Shown here piece after piece: positions 17,534 to 26,586 of a DNA stretch of 64,000 nucleotides. The notes below the pieces were generated by a model. That model was not told where the DNA came from and did no database searches. It saw only the letters and a program-made list of their open reading frames with translations. Every line of letters begins with the position of its first letter. The first letter of the stretch is position 1. Source of the stretch: JAFDCJ01 sp964527835 (GTDB lineage Bacteria; Desulfobacterota; Desulfobacteria; Desulfobacterales; JAFDCJ01); contig CAZGNV010000001.1 of the NCBI GenBank assembly GCA_964527835.1, positions 1 to 64,000 of the forward strand, given 5' to 3'. The position numbers and the translations under genes were made by a program.

Positions 17534-19549
17534 ATGAAAAATTTATCAATAAATCTGAAGCTGATCATCCTGGTTGCCTTGGGATTTGTTTTTGTGGGAG
17601 CGGTGGTGGTGATCGAAACCATTTCCAGTTCCAGCATCAATAAAGCCAACAATGATAATTTTGCAACCATAGAGCAGGCCAATCGCGAGTACCATGAAAA
17701 AGTCCTTGAAGCTCAAAAACGACTGAACCAGATTCAAGAAGTTCTCAACAGCGTTCAGCATGCGCGCATCGCAGAAAAGAGCTACCTGCAGTTTTACAAC
17801 CCGCAATACGTCCAACAGCTTGATGAACATGTAAAGCAAGCCCTGAACGTGCTCGCAGCAGTGCCGCAAAATGAAGCCACTGAAAAGCTTGCGACCACCT
17901 TACAGGCCTATCACAAGGATTTCGGTGAGATCATCAAGCTTCACAATGAAATTGAAGGGCTCAACGATTCGATCCTCACCCAATTTTCGGGCTTGAAAAA
18001 ATTGTTGGCCAAAAGTGAAAAACTGATCATCGCCAATCGCTTCGAAAGACAGATGCAGGGCGAAGAGCTTCCAGCCGTCGAAGCTCATTTTGAGTCCATG
18101 GTCAAACAGGCATTCCGAACGGTGGATTTTATCGCCTCCATGCGCTCACAGTATCTGCTGACCGCCGACCCTGCCTTTATCGATACGCTTTCCAAACATT
18201 TTAAAAGCAAAATGAAGGGCGATACTGCTTCCATCAAGCAAACCAGCAAGGCACTTAAGGAACCCGTGTATATAAAAACCGCCGCGGAATATAAAAAGAT
18301 TGCGTACAGTGCCTACAAGTTGACGCTGGAAACCCAGCAGATTTTCACCCGGGAAAAAAACACCAGCGAGCGGCTAAACGAATATGGAACGATCCTCACC
18401 GACACCGGGAAAAGCCTTTTAGCCAGTATTGCCGGGCAGATGAAAGCCGAACAGGCCGCCGCTGTTGACAAAGTGCGAAGGGCAAAAGCGGAAAGGATCG
18501 CGTCTTTAGCCCGGGTGCGCAAAACGGTGACCATCGTGCTGGTGGTGGCCATTGCAACCGGAGCATTGATATCGATTCTGCTTGCATGGTTCATTATACG
18601 CTCAATTACGAAACCGATTAACACCGTCATCAAAGGCCTGCAAAACAGCGCAAATGATGTGGCAACTGCTTCGGACCAGATGTCGACTGCCAGTCAATCA
18701 CTGGCGGAAGGCGCCTCCCAGCAGGCGGCTTCCATCGAAGAGACTTCCTCTTCCCTCGAGGAGATGGCCTCGATGACCAAACAGAACGCGAACAATGCAC
18801 GGCAGGCGGACAATCTGATGCAGGAGGCCAATCAGATCGTCAAACAGGCCAACAATTCCATGACCGAGTTGACGACTTCGATGGAAGATATTTCCAGGGC
18901 CAGCGAAGAAACTTCCAAGATTATCAAAACCATTGACGAGATAGCGTTTCAGACCAATCTGCTGGCACTTAACGCGGCAGTTGAAGCGGCAAGGGCCGGG
19001 GAGGCAGGCGCCGGGTTTGCGGTGGTTGCCGACGAAGTGAGAAACCTTGCCCTGCGAGCCGCTGAAGCCGCCAAGGACACAGCAGGCCTGATTGAAGGAA
19101 CGGTTAAAAAGGTCCAGCAGGGTCGCGACCTGGTATCGAGCGCCAATGAAGCCTTTGGCCAGGTAGCTGAAAGCGCTTCCAAGGTCGGTGAGCATGTCGG
19201 TGAAATTTCAGCGGCTTCCAATGAACAGGCCGATGGCATTGAACAGTTGAACAGGGCCGTCACCGAAATGGACAAGGTCGTCCAGCAAAATGCGGCCAGC
19301 GCAGAGGAATCTGCATCTTCAGCTGCTGAAATGACCCAGCAGGCCGAACACATGAAGACCTACGTAGCAGATCTTGTTTCGCTGGTTGGCGGCAGCGGCG
19401 ACCAGAGTCGATCAGCCGGCAAGGCCGCACACGGTGAGACGATGCGCGTTGGGAAGGGTGCAAAATTTTCCATTGATAAAGTTCGTTCTATTTTCGGCCG
19501 GGAGCAACAAAAAATTCCAGGCCCGCAGGATACCCATGATTTAGCCTGA
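17534..19549 (+). CDS. methyl-accepting chemotaxis protein
   Basis: Transmembrane chemoreceptor of 671 residues from the ATG at 17534; an extension to 17468 would place the start inside the hairpin. Order: membrane segment 1 (about 8-30), a long helical periplasmic domain (30-330), membrane segment 2 (IVLVVAIATGALISILLAW), a short HAMP, and a signalling domain with the conserved tip (DEIAFQTNLLALNAAVEAARAG). The four-helix-type sensor has no recognisable Cache fold. No CheB/R-binding pentapeptide is seen at the C-terminus. It probably works with the upstream Cache protein. Confidence 0.94.
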   Translation: MKNLSINLKLIILVALGFVFVGAVVVIETISSSSINKANNDNFATIEQANREYHEKVLEAQKRLNQIQEVLNSVQHARIAEKSYLQFYNPQYVQQLDEHVKQALNVLAAVPQNEATEKLATTLQAYHKDFGEIIKLHNEIEGLNDSILTQFSGLKKLLAKSEKLIIANRFERQMQGEELPAVEAHFESMVKQAFRTVDFIASMRSQYLLTADPAFIDTLSKHFKSKMKGDTASIKQTSKALKEPVYIKTAAEYKKIAYSAYKLTLETQQIFTREKNTSERLNEYGTILTDTGKSLLASIAGQMKAEQAAAVDKVRRAKAERIASLARVRKTVTIVLVVAIATGALISILLAWFIIRSITKPINTVIKGLQNSANDVATASDQMSTASQSLAEGASQQAASIEETSSSLEEMASMTKQNANNARQADNLMQEANQIVKQANNSMTELTTSMEDISRASEETSKIIKTIDEIAFQTNLLALNAAVEAARAGEAGAGFAVVADEVRNLALRAAEAAKDTAGLIEGTVKKVQQGRDLVSSANEAFGQVAESASKVGEHVGEISAASNEQADGIEQLNRAVTEMDKVVQQNAASAEESASSAAEMTQQAEHMKTYVADLVSLVGGSGDQSRSAGKAAHGETMRVGKGAKFSIDKVRSIFGREQQKIPGPQDTHDLA

Positions 19550-19600
19550 CAGCCTTTAACACCCATTCGATCCGCCAGATCCAGCGCTCAAAAACACAAA

Positions 19601-19634
19601 AGTCGCAGGCAGCAAAAGCCTGCGGCTTTTTTAT
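19601..19634 (+). terminator. intrinsic terminator of the chemoreceptor gene
   Basis: AGTCGCAGGC (19601-19610) pairs with GCCTGCGGCT (19618-19627, one G-U pair) around a short A-rich loop and is followed by a T run. It ends the mcp transcript before tRNA-Arg. Confidence 0.85.
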
Positions 19635-19732
19635 TAGGGCTTGTAAGGATGCCAGAATTGGTGTAAAGCTTTTCCACGATTTTCCCATGGCGGCTGCCAT
19701 AAACGAAGCCCGGAATCGCTGAATTCATTGCT

Positions 19733-19808
19733 GCCCCCGTAGCTCAGTGGATAGAGCACCGGATTCCTAATCCGGGTGCCGCAGGTTCGATCCCTGCCGG
19801 GGGCACCA
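19733..19808 (+). tRNA. tRNA-Arg (CCU)
   Basis: The 76-base cloverleaf has the acceptor stem GCCCCCG/CGGGGGC, D-loop AGTGGATAGA, anticodon arm CCGGA-TTCCTAA-TCCGG (anticodon CCT), T-arm GCAGG-TTCGATC-CCTGC, discriminator A, and an encoded CCA at 19806-19808. It reads AGG codons. It lies tail-to-tail with aroK. Confidence 0.97.
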
Positions 19809-19816
19809 CGGACTGC

Positions 19817-20326
19817 TCAAAACTGCTGGTCAATCAGCGCCTTCAACTCGACGACGGCCTGCTCAATGCTTTTGCCGTGGGTATCGTAGACCATGTCGGC
19901 GGCGGCATGGTATTTTTCTTGCGAGGTTTCCCAGATAGTGCGCAGGTCTTCTTCCAGGCTGGCCCGGACGTTGACCCGCGGGCGCTGGGCGTTTTTAACC
20001 CGCTCGATGAGTTCGTCCAAAGGCGCGGTCAGCAGGATAAAGCGGCCGGTGTGCCGCAAAACATCCATGTTCCATTCGTAGCGCACCGTGCCGCCGCCCA
20101 GACAGATAAGCGCATCCGGCAACTCGGCAAAGCGTTTGCTGATGGAATATTCAAGCTCGCGAAATGCCACCCAGCCTTTTTCCTTTACCAGCCGGTGAAA
20201 CGAATAGCCCAGAATGCGGTCCATTTCCTCGTCGAGATCATAAAAATCGAGGCCCAGCTCCCGGGCCAGGAGTTTTCCGATGGTGGTCTTGCCCGATCCG
20301 ATCATCCCGCACAAATATATTTTCAC
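19817..20326 (-). CDS. aroK: shikimate kinase
   Basis: This P-loop kinase phosphorylates shikimate in aromatic synthesis. Walker A GMIGSGKTTIGK is followed by the substrate-binding DLDEEM, the FRELE arginine, and CLGGGTV, the family's Walker B glycine loop. A lid with RPRV follows. I chose the GTG at 20326 because GGGGAAAGG precedes it and it starts 14 bases after the FGGY kinase stop, giving 169 residues, the usual length. A longer frame to 20419 would invade that gene. Confidence 0.93.
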   Translation of the reverse strand: MKIYLCGMIGSGKTTIGKLLARELGLDFYDLDEEMDRILGYSFHRLVKEKGWVAFRELEYSISKRFAELPDALICLGGGTVRYEWNMDVLRHTGRFILLTAPLDELIERVKNAQRPRVNVRASLEEDLRTIWETSQEKYHAAADMVYDTHGKSIEQAVVELKALIDQQF

Positions 20327-20339
20327 GGCCTTTCCCCGC

Positions 20340-21884
20340 TTATTCGATCGATTCAGCCTTGTTCCCGGACCCTTCTGCCATCCGGCTGGCATCCGGGTCC
20401 GGCGGTGTGCGCAACGCACTTAACCCTTTGAAAACCGGTGCGCAGGTCTGCAGAAACTCATTGAACAACTCCGCCAGCTGCCGGTAGCAGGCCGTATTTT
20501 TTTGCTCCGGGAAAAATTGGCGCTCGGTTTTAACCCATGCCCGGCATAAATCCTTCAGCGGCGTTTCCGGGTCCAGCGCGGATCTGCAAAAAAGCGCGGT
20601 TCCCAGACAGGTTGCCTCCGGTACGGCCAGCCTGCGAACTTCCAGCCCGGTAACATCGGCCCGGATCTGGTTCCAGACATCCAGCCGGGATCCGCCGCCG
20701 ACAACGTTGAGCGCCGCTGGCTCTAATTGATGTTTATTTAAGACGTCCAGCAATTTTAGAATCCGGAAAACCGTGGCTTCCATGGCGGCTCTTACGATAT
20801 GTTCCCGCCGGTGCTCCAAAGTCAAACCGGCCATGGCCCCGGTGACATATTCCATCCAGTAAGGAGCACGTTCTCCAGTTAAGCCGGGCAAAAACAGCAA
20901 TCCATTGGCCCCCGGCGGCAGCCCGGCGATGGCGGCCTGGAGTCGATGCGCAGGGGTCTTGAAAATGTCTTCCAGGTATTGCAGCGTCGCACCGGAAAAT
21001 CCCAGGGGTCCGCCAACCAGAAAGGTATCCGGCACTGCTGCCGTATTGAAGCTGAGGGTGTGCGTCGGATCCGGCACCCGCCCCCCGGATCCCATCATGA
21101 GCACATCGGTGGAGCCGGACACCAGCACGGCAATTTTTTCCTCCAAAATGCCGCCGCCGTACATGGCGCTGGTGCCATCCGAGCTTCCGGTGATCACCGG
21201 AAGGCCTGCAGGCAGTCCGAGGTCAAAGGCGACATCCGGGTCCAGGCGTCCGGCCACCTGGTTCGGCCGGGCCGGATCCGGGAAAAAACGGCTGTCAATC
21301 TTTAGCGCATCCAGTATATCCGCGTCCAGGCGGCCCTCGAAGACATTGAACAGCATCGAGTAGTCCAGGTGGGCATAATCGGTCTGGATAGCACCGCTCA
21401 GGCGCCGGATGATGTCATCCTTGAGTCCGATGACGTGGGCCACCCGCAAAAAAACATGGGGGCGGTTTTTTTCCAGCCATTTGATCTTGGGCGCCAGTGC
21501 CAGCGGGCTGGCCCGGCGGCCGGTTTTTGCAAACAACTGTTTTGCCGGTATCAGTCGCAGCAGCTGCCCGGTTTCTTTGACGGCCCGGTTGTCCATGTAA
21601 ATGAAAGCCGGAGCGAGCGGCTGTTGACCGGCATCCAGAAAAACCCATCCCAGCATGGCGCTGACACCCATGGCATCAATGCCCGACCGGGGATGACTGG
21701 CAAGCACATCAGCAATCACCTTACGGACCAGAGACCAGACGCGTTCGGTGTCCACTTCCGCAAAACCGGGCGCGGGCCGGTCCACGGACATGGGCAAACG
21801 GCTTTGGCTGAGAAGCTGTCCGTCCTGAGAGATCACCGCTGCCCGGCAGGTCGAGGTTCCACAGTCGATGGTCAGAAAACTCAT
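20340..21884 (-). CDS. FGGY-family carbohydrate kinase (xylulokinase-like)
   Basis: This 514-residue kinase has the two-domain actin-like fold of the FGGY family: N-terminal TIDCGTSTCRAAV (phosphate 1), GSSDGTSAMYGGG and a C-terminal NVVGGGSRLDVWNQI adenosine-binding motif. The substrate cannot be told from sequence; xylulose, gluconate or another polyol are all possible. It starts 4 bases after the stop of the UroD-fold gene and is followed closely by aroK, so the three form one transcript. No sugar dehydrogenase or isomerase lies near. Confidence 0.85.
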   Translation of the reverse strand: MSFLTIDCGTSTCRAAVISQDGQLLSQSRLPMSVDRPAPGFAEVDTERVWSLVRKVIADVLASHPRSGIDAMGVSAMLGWVFLDAGQQPLAPAFIYMDNRAVKETGQLLRLIPAKQLFAKTGRRASPLALAPKIKWLEKNRPHVFLRVAHVIGLKDDIIRRLSGAIQTDYAHLDYSMLFNVFEGRLDADILDALKIDSRFFPDPARPNQVAGRLDPDVAFDLGLPAGLPVITGSSDGTSAMYGGGILEEKIAVLVSGSTDVLMMGSGGRVPDPTHTLSFNTAAVPDTFLVGGPLGFSGATLQYLEDIFKTPAHRLQAAIAGLPPGANGLLFLPGLTGERAPYWMEYVTGAMAGLTLEHRREHIVRAAMEATVFRILKLLDVLNKHQLEPAALNVVGGGSRLDVWNQIRADVTGLEVRRLAVPEATCLGTALFCRSALDPETPLKDLCRAWVKTERQFFPEQKNTACYRQLAELFNEFLQTCAPVFKGLSALRTPPDPDASRMAEGSGNKAESIE

Positions 21885-21888
21885 CGGT

Positions 21889-22815
21889 TTATTCCCGGGC
21901 GGCGCTTACAATGGCCTGCAGAGAACCGGGATACCCCCACGAATCGATGCTGCATCCGTTGGCCAGAAAAAAGCGGGTTTTGCCGCCCAGTTCAACGCCT
22001 TGCCGGACGTGATTTTTCAAAAAAGCCGGTGTGGTGCGGGCAACGATTTTCTGGTCGATGCCCCCCATGACACACGCCGGGCTGCGCTGTTTGACCCATT
22101 GCATAGAGGGGCCCTTGGAACTGCGGTCCCACCAGTTGAAAATGCTCACCGGAAAATCAAGGACATCTTCAAAATAAAGATCTTCCCCGTGAATATGGGC
22201 GGTATTCATTTTTCCGAGCCCCGCAATCGCCTGAAAGACTTTCATGGCCGGCGGCTTGACGAATTTAAGAAAGAGATCGTGGGCTACCAGCTCACGGGCG
22301 GCGGGTACGGACATGAAAATGCCGGCACTGCCAATTGCCAGGGATTTTTTACAATAGGCAATCAGGTTGTCGGCGATGACATCCAGGGCTGCGAGCATGG
22401 CCCCGGGCTCATTGACCATCAGGTCGTTGATATTTTCCCCGGCCATGTTGCGGCGCAGGCTCTGCCAGGGGTCGAATACCGTATCGATGAAATAGGCGTT
22501 GTCTTTTAACTCTTCAGCGATGATCTCCAGGGCCCTGAACTGCTGCCGCCATTCGGATTTTTCAACCTCAAAAGGAGTGATCCGCCGCAGATCTGCGGCG
22601 CTTTTAACCGCCTCCAGGCCCGCGGGCGGAGGGTAAAAATAATCGTTCATCACCTTCAAAAAATCAAAATCGTAAAAATGGAAATACTCCAGGACAATGG
22701 CGGCGAATTTCTCGCCGCTGCCGTGCTGGACGCCAAAATGGTACCAGAGCGACAACGGTGGATAATCCACTTCCCTGCCCTCCAGGACCCGGTCCACCCT
22801 TTCTATTTTGTTCAT
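21889..22815 (-). CDS. uroporphyrinogen decarboxylase-fold protein, possible methyltransferase
   Basis: This 308-residue protein shows the UroD fold seen in both HemE and corrinoid-dependent methyltransferases (MtbA/MtaA/CmuA). AHIHGED and a later LANGCSIDS give an H-x-H ... C pattern that could bind zinc, as the MtaA/MtbA type does with H-x-C ... C. It lacks clear HemE substrate arginines at the N-terminus. AGGAG precedes the ATG. In view of mttB/mtbB nearby, a methyl-transfer role is plausible, but the substrate is unknown. Confidence 0.75.
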   Translation of the reverse strand: MNKIERVDRVLEGREVDYPPLSLWYHFGVQHGSGEKFAAIVLEYFHFYDFDFLKVMNDYFYPPPAGLEAVKSAADLRRITPFEVEKSEWRQQFRALEIIAEELKDNAYFIDTVFDPWQSLRRNMAGENINDLMVNEPGAMLAALDVIADNLIAYCKKSLAIGSAGIFMSVPAARELVAHDLFLKFVKPPAMKVFQAIAGLGKMNTAHIHGEDLYFEDVLDFPVSIFNWWDRSSKGPSMQWVKQRSPACVMGGIDQKIVARTTPAFLKNHVRQGVELGGKTRFFLANGCSIDSWGYPGSLQAIVSAARE

Positions 22816-22881
22816 TGGCTACTCTCCTGTGCTTTGAAATGATCAATGCTGACTTTTTGCAAAACCATCACGAATGACGCA

Positions 22882-22914
22882 ATCGCAAAAAGTCAATTTT
22901 GAGCGACATCAACT
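22882..22914. repeat. dispersed palindromic repeat, left-arm fragment with local hairpin
   Basis: GCAAAAAGTCAATTTTGAGC and the following GACATCAAC match the left arm of the repeat family. GACTTTTTGC at 22851-22860 is an exact inverted copy of GCAAAAAGTC at 22884-22893, so a 10-bp hairpin forms just downstream of livF. Confidence 0.7.
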
Positions 22915-22929
22915 AAGCCCTTAAAAAAA

Positions 22930-23640
22930 TTACGCCACTCCCAGATACGCTTTTTGCATGAGCGGATTGTTGAGCAGGTTCCGGGCCGTGTCATGCAAAA
23001 CGATCTCCCCGGTCTGCAGAACATATCCCCGGCTGGCAATGGAAAGCGCCATGTTGGCGTTCTGCTCGACCAACAGGATGGCCACGCCCTGCTGCTGGTT
23101 GACCTGCTGGATGATTTCAAATATCCGGTTGACATACAACGGGGACAGCCCCATGGAAGGCTCATCCATGATCAGCAGTTTGGGCCGGGCCATCAGCGCC
23201 CGGGCCATGGCCACCATTTGCTGCTCCCCGCCGCTGAGGGTGCAGGCCGGCTGCTGGCGCCGTTCCTTGACCACCGGAAACAGCTCATACATGCGTTCGA
23301 CGTTTTCGCGGATCTCTTTTTTATCACTGCGGGTATAGGCACCCATCAACAGGTTCTCATAAACTGTCAGATAGGGAAACAGGCGTCGCGCCTCGAGCAC
23401 CGGAGAGATGCCGGCCCGCACAATCAGCGACGGCGGCTGGTGCTCAATGCGCCGGCCGCGAAATTCAATCGTTCCCCGGCGGGGTTTGACCAGTCCCAGA
23501 ATCGTTTTCATGGTGGTGGATTTGCCGCAGGCATTGCCGCCCAGCAAAGAGACAATTTCCCCTTCTGCGACGCTCAGGCTGACGCCGCGCAAGGCCTGAA
23601 TCGGTCCATAAAATGTGTCAACATCATTGAGCTTGAGCAC
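22930..23640 (-). CDS. livF: branched-chain-type ABC transporter ATP-binding protein LivF
   Basis: Second ATPase of a Liv-type importer, 236 residues. Walker A is GGNACGKST, where the usual alanine is a cysteine; the signature is LSGGEQQMVAMARAL and Walker B LLIMDEPS. I chose the GTG at 23640: GGGAGG lies 8 bases upstream, and the start overlaps the livG stop by 17 bases, giving translational coupling. A longer frame to 23754 is the livG region read out of phase. It is the last gene of livKHMGF. Confidence 0.94.
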   Translation of the reverse strand: MLKLNDVDTFYGPIQALRGVSLSVAEGEIVSLLGGNACGKSTTMKTILGLVKPRRGTIEFRGRRIEHQPPSLIVRAGISPVLEARRLFPYLTVYENLLMGAYTRSDKKEIRENVERMYELFPVVKERRQQPACTLSGGEQQMVAMARALMARPKLLIMDEPSMGLSPLYVNRIFEIIQQVNQQQGVAILLVEQNANMALSIASRGYVLQTGEIVLHDTARNLLNNPLMQKAYLGVA

Positions 23641-24406
23641 GCTGGCGACCTCCCATGTAAGCTTCGATGACCTGTGGATCGGCGGCGATCTGCTGCGGTG
23701 TATCTTCGGCGATCTTCTCACCGTGGTCCAGCACCACGATTCGATCCGACACACTCATGACCACCTTCATTTTGTGCTCGATGACCAGCACCGTATGGCC
23801 ACGGTCCCGGATCCCCCGAATCAAGTCGATGATGCCCTGGGTTTCGTGGGGATTCATGCCGGCGGTGGGCTCATCGAGCAGCAGCAATCTGGGCTTTGCG
23901 ACCAGGGCTCGGGCGATTTCCAGCCGGCGGCGGTTGGCATAGGAGAGCATATCGGCAGACTGCTGCAAACGGGGCAACAGCCTTTCTCCGAACAGCGCCA
24001 GCACCTCCAGGCAGCGTTGGCGCGAACCTGCTTCTTCACGCCTCACGTGGGGATGGCGCAGCAGGGCCGTTAAAATCCCGGCGCTTCCATTGTAGTCGTT
24101 GCCCACCATGACGTTGTCCAGCACGCTCATGCGGTTAAACAGGCGAATGTGCTGAAATGTCCGGGCAATGCCTTTGCGGGCCACCTGATGGGGCAAAAGC
24201 CCCACCAGTTCCTGGCCCTGGAACATGATGGAACCGGCACTGGGGGGCATGGTTCCGGTAATGCAGTTGAACAGCGTGGTTTTGCCGGCGCCGTTGGGTC
24301 CGATCAGGCTGACGATGTCCCCTTCGTTGAGCTGGAGGCAGACATCGCGCAGCGCCACCAGACCGCCGAAATCCTTGGTCACGTTATTTATTTCCAGCAA
24401 TGCCAT
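23624..24406 (-). CDS. livG: branched-chain-type ABC transporter ATP-binding protein LivG
   Basis: First ATPase of the Liv importer, 260 residues. Walker A is GPNGAGKTT, the signature LSYANRRRLEIARAL (usually LSYGQQRRLEIA), Walker B LLLLDEPTAGMNPHET. The C-terminal extension found in LivG proteins (IEAYMGG) is present. It follows livM and overlaps livF. Confidence 0.95.
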   Translation of the reverse strand: MALLEINNVTKDFGGLVALRDVCLQLNEGDIVSLIGPNGAGKTTLFNCITGTMPPSAGSIMFQGQELVGLLPHQVARKGIARTFQHIRLFNRMSVLDNVMVGNDYNGSAGILTALLRHPHVRREEAGSRQRCLEVLALFGERLLPRLQQSADMLSYANRRRLEIARALVAKPRLLLLDEPTAGMNPHETQGIIDLIRGIRDRGHTVLVIEHKMKVVMSVSDRIVVLDHGEKIAEDTPQQIAADPQVIEAYMGGRQRAQAQ

Positions 24407-24443
24407 GGTCGTAGCACTTGTACCCGCTCTTTAAAAAAGCTGC

Positions 24444-25466
24444 TCAGCCGGTTTCATCCTCCAGCGGCAGAAATTTATCCCCCCGGCGGTATTCGATTTT
24501 GTCCTGGGGATCGAATCTGCGCCAGCGCAGACTGTATTGCCTGCCACCCAGCAGGCCCTGGCGCCGCACCAGCATCATGAGAATCAGAATGCCGCCGTAT
24601 ACGAACATGCGATATTCCTGAATGAAGCGAAATATCTCCGGGATGAGGATCAGCACGGCGGCACCGACAAGCGGTCCAGCCAGGTTGCCCTGCCCGCCGA
24701 AGGCCAGCATGGCCAGCAGGATAAAAGACTCATAGATATAAAAACTGTCCGGGCTGATGTATTTAACGAAATGGGCATAATAGCTTCCGGCGATTCCGGC
24801 ATAAAATGCCGCCAGCACGAAAGCCTGGATTTTATAGCGGGTCGTGTTGACCCCCGCGGCTTCGGCAGCCAGTTCATTCTCGCGAATGGCCGTCAAAGCG
24901 CGGCCGAAGCGGCAGTGAATCAGGCGATACATACTTGCCAGTGTCAGCAGCACCAGGCCGTAAATCAGGTAATAATACGCCAGCCGGGTGGTGATGGTAA
25001 ATCCAAATAAATTCGGCGGCGGGATGTCCATGATTCCCAGGGGACCGTTGGTGAAACTCATCCAGTTTTGCAGCACCAGAAAAAAAATCATGTTAAAGCC
25101 GAGGGTGGCCAGCGTCATGTAAATCCCGGAAAGTCGCAAGGTGGGCTTGGCGATCAGGTAGCCGAAAAGCCCGGCCACCGCGCCAGCGCCGACCATCGCC
25201 AGGGGGAAGGGCAAACCGACCTGCATGGTCAGTTTGGCCGAGGCATAGGCGCCGATGCCGTAAAAGGCCGCATGGCCGATGGACAACAGCCCCACGTAGC
25301 CGTTGAGCAGGTTGAGGCTCAACGCCAGGATCATGTAGATCCCGATGAAAATCAGCACCTGGATGTAGTACTGGTTGCCGATAAACAGTGGCACCAGGGC
25401 AAAGACTGCCAGAATTGCAAGATAGGGGAGATTTGCCAGGGTACCGCGGATCAAGCCAGACATCAA
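24444..25466 (-). CDS. livM: branched-chain-type ABC transporter permease LivM
   Basis: Integral membrane permease with about ten hydrophobic segments, including the LivM signature ALSLNLLNGYVGLLSIGHAA and the EAA-like cytoplasmic loop AIRENELAAEAAGVN. The C-terminal tail after the last membrane segment is charged (DPQDKIEYRRGDKFLP) and somewhat longer than usual. The ATG overlaps the livH stop by 4 bases. Confidence 0.95.
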   Translation of the reverse strand: MMSGLIRGTLANLPYLAILAVFALVPLFIGNQYYIQVLIFIGIYMILALSLNLLNGYVGLLSIGHAAFYGIGAYASAKLTMQVGLPFPLAMVGAGAVAGLFGYLIAKPTLRLSGIYMTLATLGFNMIFFLVLQNWMSFTNGPLGIMDIPPPNLFGFTITTRLAYYYLIYGLVLLTLASMYRLIHCRFGRALTAIRENELAAEAAGVNTTRYKIQAFVLAAFYAGIAGSYYAHFVKYISPDSFYIYESFILLAMLAFGGQGNLAGPLVGAAVLILIPEIFRFIQEYRMFVYGGILILMMLVRRQGLLGGRQYSLRWRRFDPQDKIEYRRGDKFLPLEDETG

Positions 25467-26371
25467 TCCCCCCGCGCATGAATCAGCTGCCGACCGCCGA
25501 AAAGTCCGCCAGGTCGAAAAATCAGGATCAGAATCATGAACAGAAATGAAAAAACATGGCGAAAATTGGAGGCCCCGAACTCAACGGAAAAAGTTTCGAC
25601 AAGACCGATCAGCAATCCGGCCACCACCGCCCCGGGCAGGCTGGTCAGTCCGCCGACCACGCTGGCACTGAAAGCCTTCAGGCCGTAAAGCCCCCCCATG
25701 GTGGGATAAAACAGGTTGTAGTAAACCCCCACCAGCACCCCGGCCACTCCTCCGAGCATGGACCCCATGGCGAAGGCAGCCATAAACACGCCGTTGACGC
25801 CAACGCCCATGGCGTAAGCCGCTTCATAATCCTGGGCTGTCGCCCGGATGACCATCCCCAGCTTGGTCTTGTTGATGACCGCATAAAGGGCAGCCATCAG
25901 CAGCACCGTTACGCCGAGAACGGAAATCTGCAAGTAGGAAATATAAACGCCGCCCACCTCTATTTCTCCGGAACCCATCCGGTCCAGCAGGGCATAGGAA
26001 ACCGAGCGGGTTTCCGGGCCCCATATCATCTGGGCAAGGTTGACCAGTAAAATGGAAACGCCGATGGTGACCAGCAGGGAGGTGGCATGGGGAGCGTCGC
26101 GCAAGAACTGAAAAGCCAGCAGCTCGATGATGATTCCCAGCAGGGCGGTCGCCACCACGGCTGCCACCATCGCCAGGATAAAGCTCGGATACAGCAGCCG
26201 GATGATTTCGAAACCCACGTAAGCCCCGATCATGTATACTTCACCGTGGGCAAAGGTCACCATGCGCAGGGTGCCGAAAATCAACGTAAAACCAAGAGCC
26301 AGCAGCGCGTAGACGCTGCCCTGGGTCAACCCGTTGATGAACTGCTCAAAAAGGGCATAGCTGTCATACAC
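25463..26371 (-). CDS. livH: branched-chain-type ABC transporter permease LivH
   Basis: Membrane permease of about 302 residues: FEQFINGLTQGSVYALLALG at the start, the FTLIFGTLRMVTFAHGE motif, and ATAQDYEAAYAMGV in the cytoplasmic loop. I chose the GTG at 26371 because AAGGA lies 7 bases upstream and the length then matches LivH. A TTG at 26434 would add 21 residues encoded by the dispersed repeat next to the gene. Confidence 0.93.
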   Translation of the reverse strand: MYDSYALFEQFINGLTQGSVYALLALGFTLIFGTLRMVTFAHGEVYMIGAYVGFEIIRLLYPSFILAMVAAVVATALLGIIIELLAFQFLRDAPHATSLLVTIGVSILLVNLAQMIWGPETRSVSYALLDRMGSGEIEVGGVYISYLQISVLGVTVLLMAALYAVINKTKLGMVIRATAQDYEAAYAMGVGVNGVFMAAFAMGSMLGGVAGVLVGVYYNLFYPTMGGLYGLKAFSASVVGGLTSLPGAVVAGLLIGLVETFSVEFGASNFRHVFSFLFMILILIFRPGGLFGGRQLIHARGD

Positions 26372-26398
26372 GCGCTGATCCTTCCATGTCCATCCTTT

Positions 26399-26489
26399 GA
26401 TGGTCCCGTAAAAGTCATTTCGGAGCGACTTCAAACCTTTTTGGAGAAAAAGCCGCGAAGCGGGAAAATCGACTTTTACGGGCCCATCT
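26399..26489. repeat. dispersed palindromic repeat, compact two-armed copy
   Basis: Left arm GATGGTCCCGTAAAAGTC (26399-26416) and right arm GACTTTTACGGGCCCATC (26472-26489) pair with a single mismatch. The inner part has CGGAGCGACTTC and GAAGCGGGAAAATC. It lies between livK and livH, so the operon mRNA would carry the hairpin between binding protein and permease. Confidence 0.85.
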
Positions 26490-26586
26490 ACTTTGCAGGG
26501 AAAATCTGCTGCCAGTCGAGCGGCAACCCACCCCCGAGGGGCAAACTGCGCTTCGCCCTGGAATCAGCTCCATCGAAAGCAGCCGT

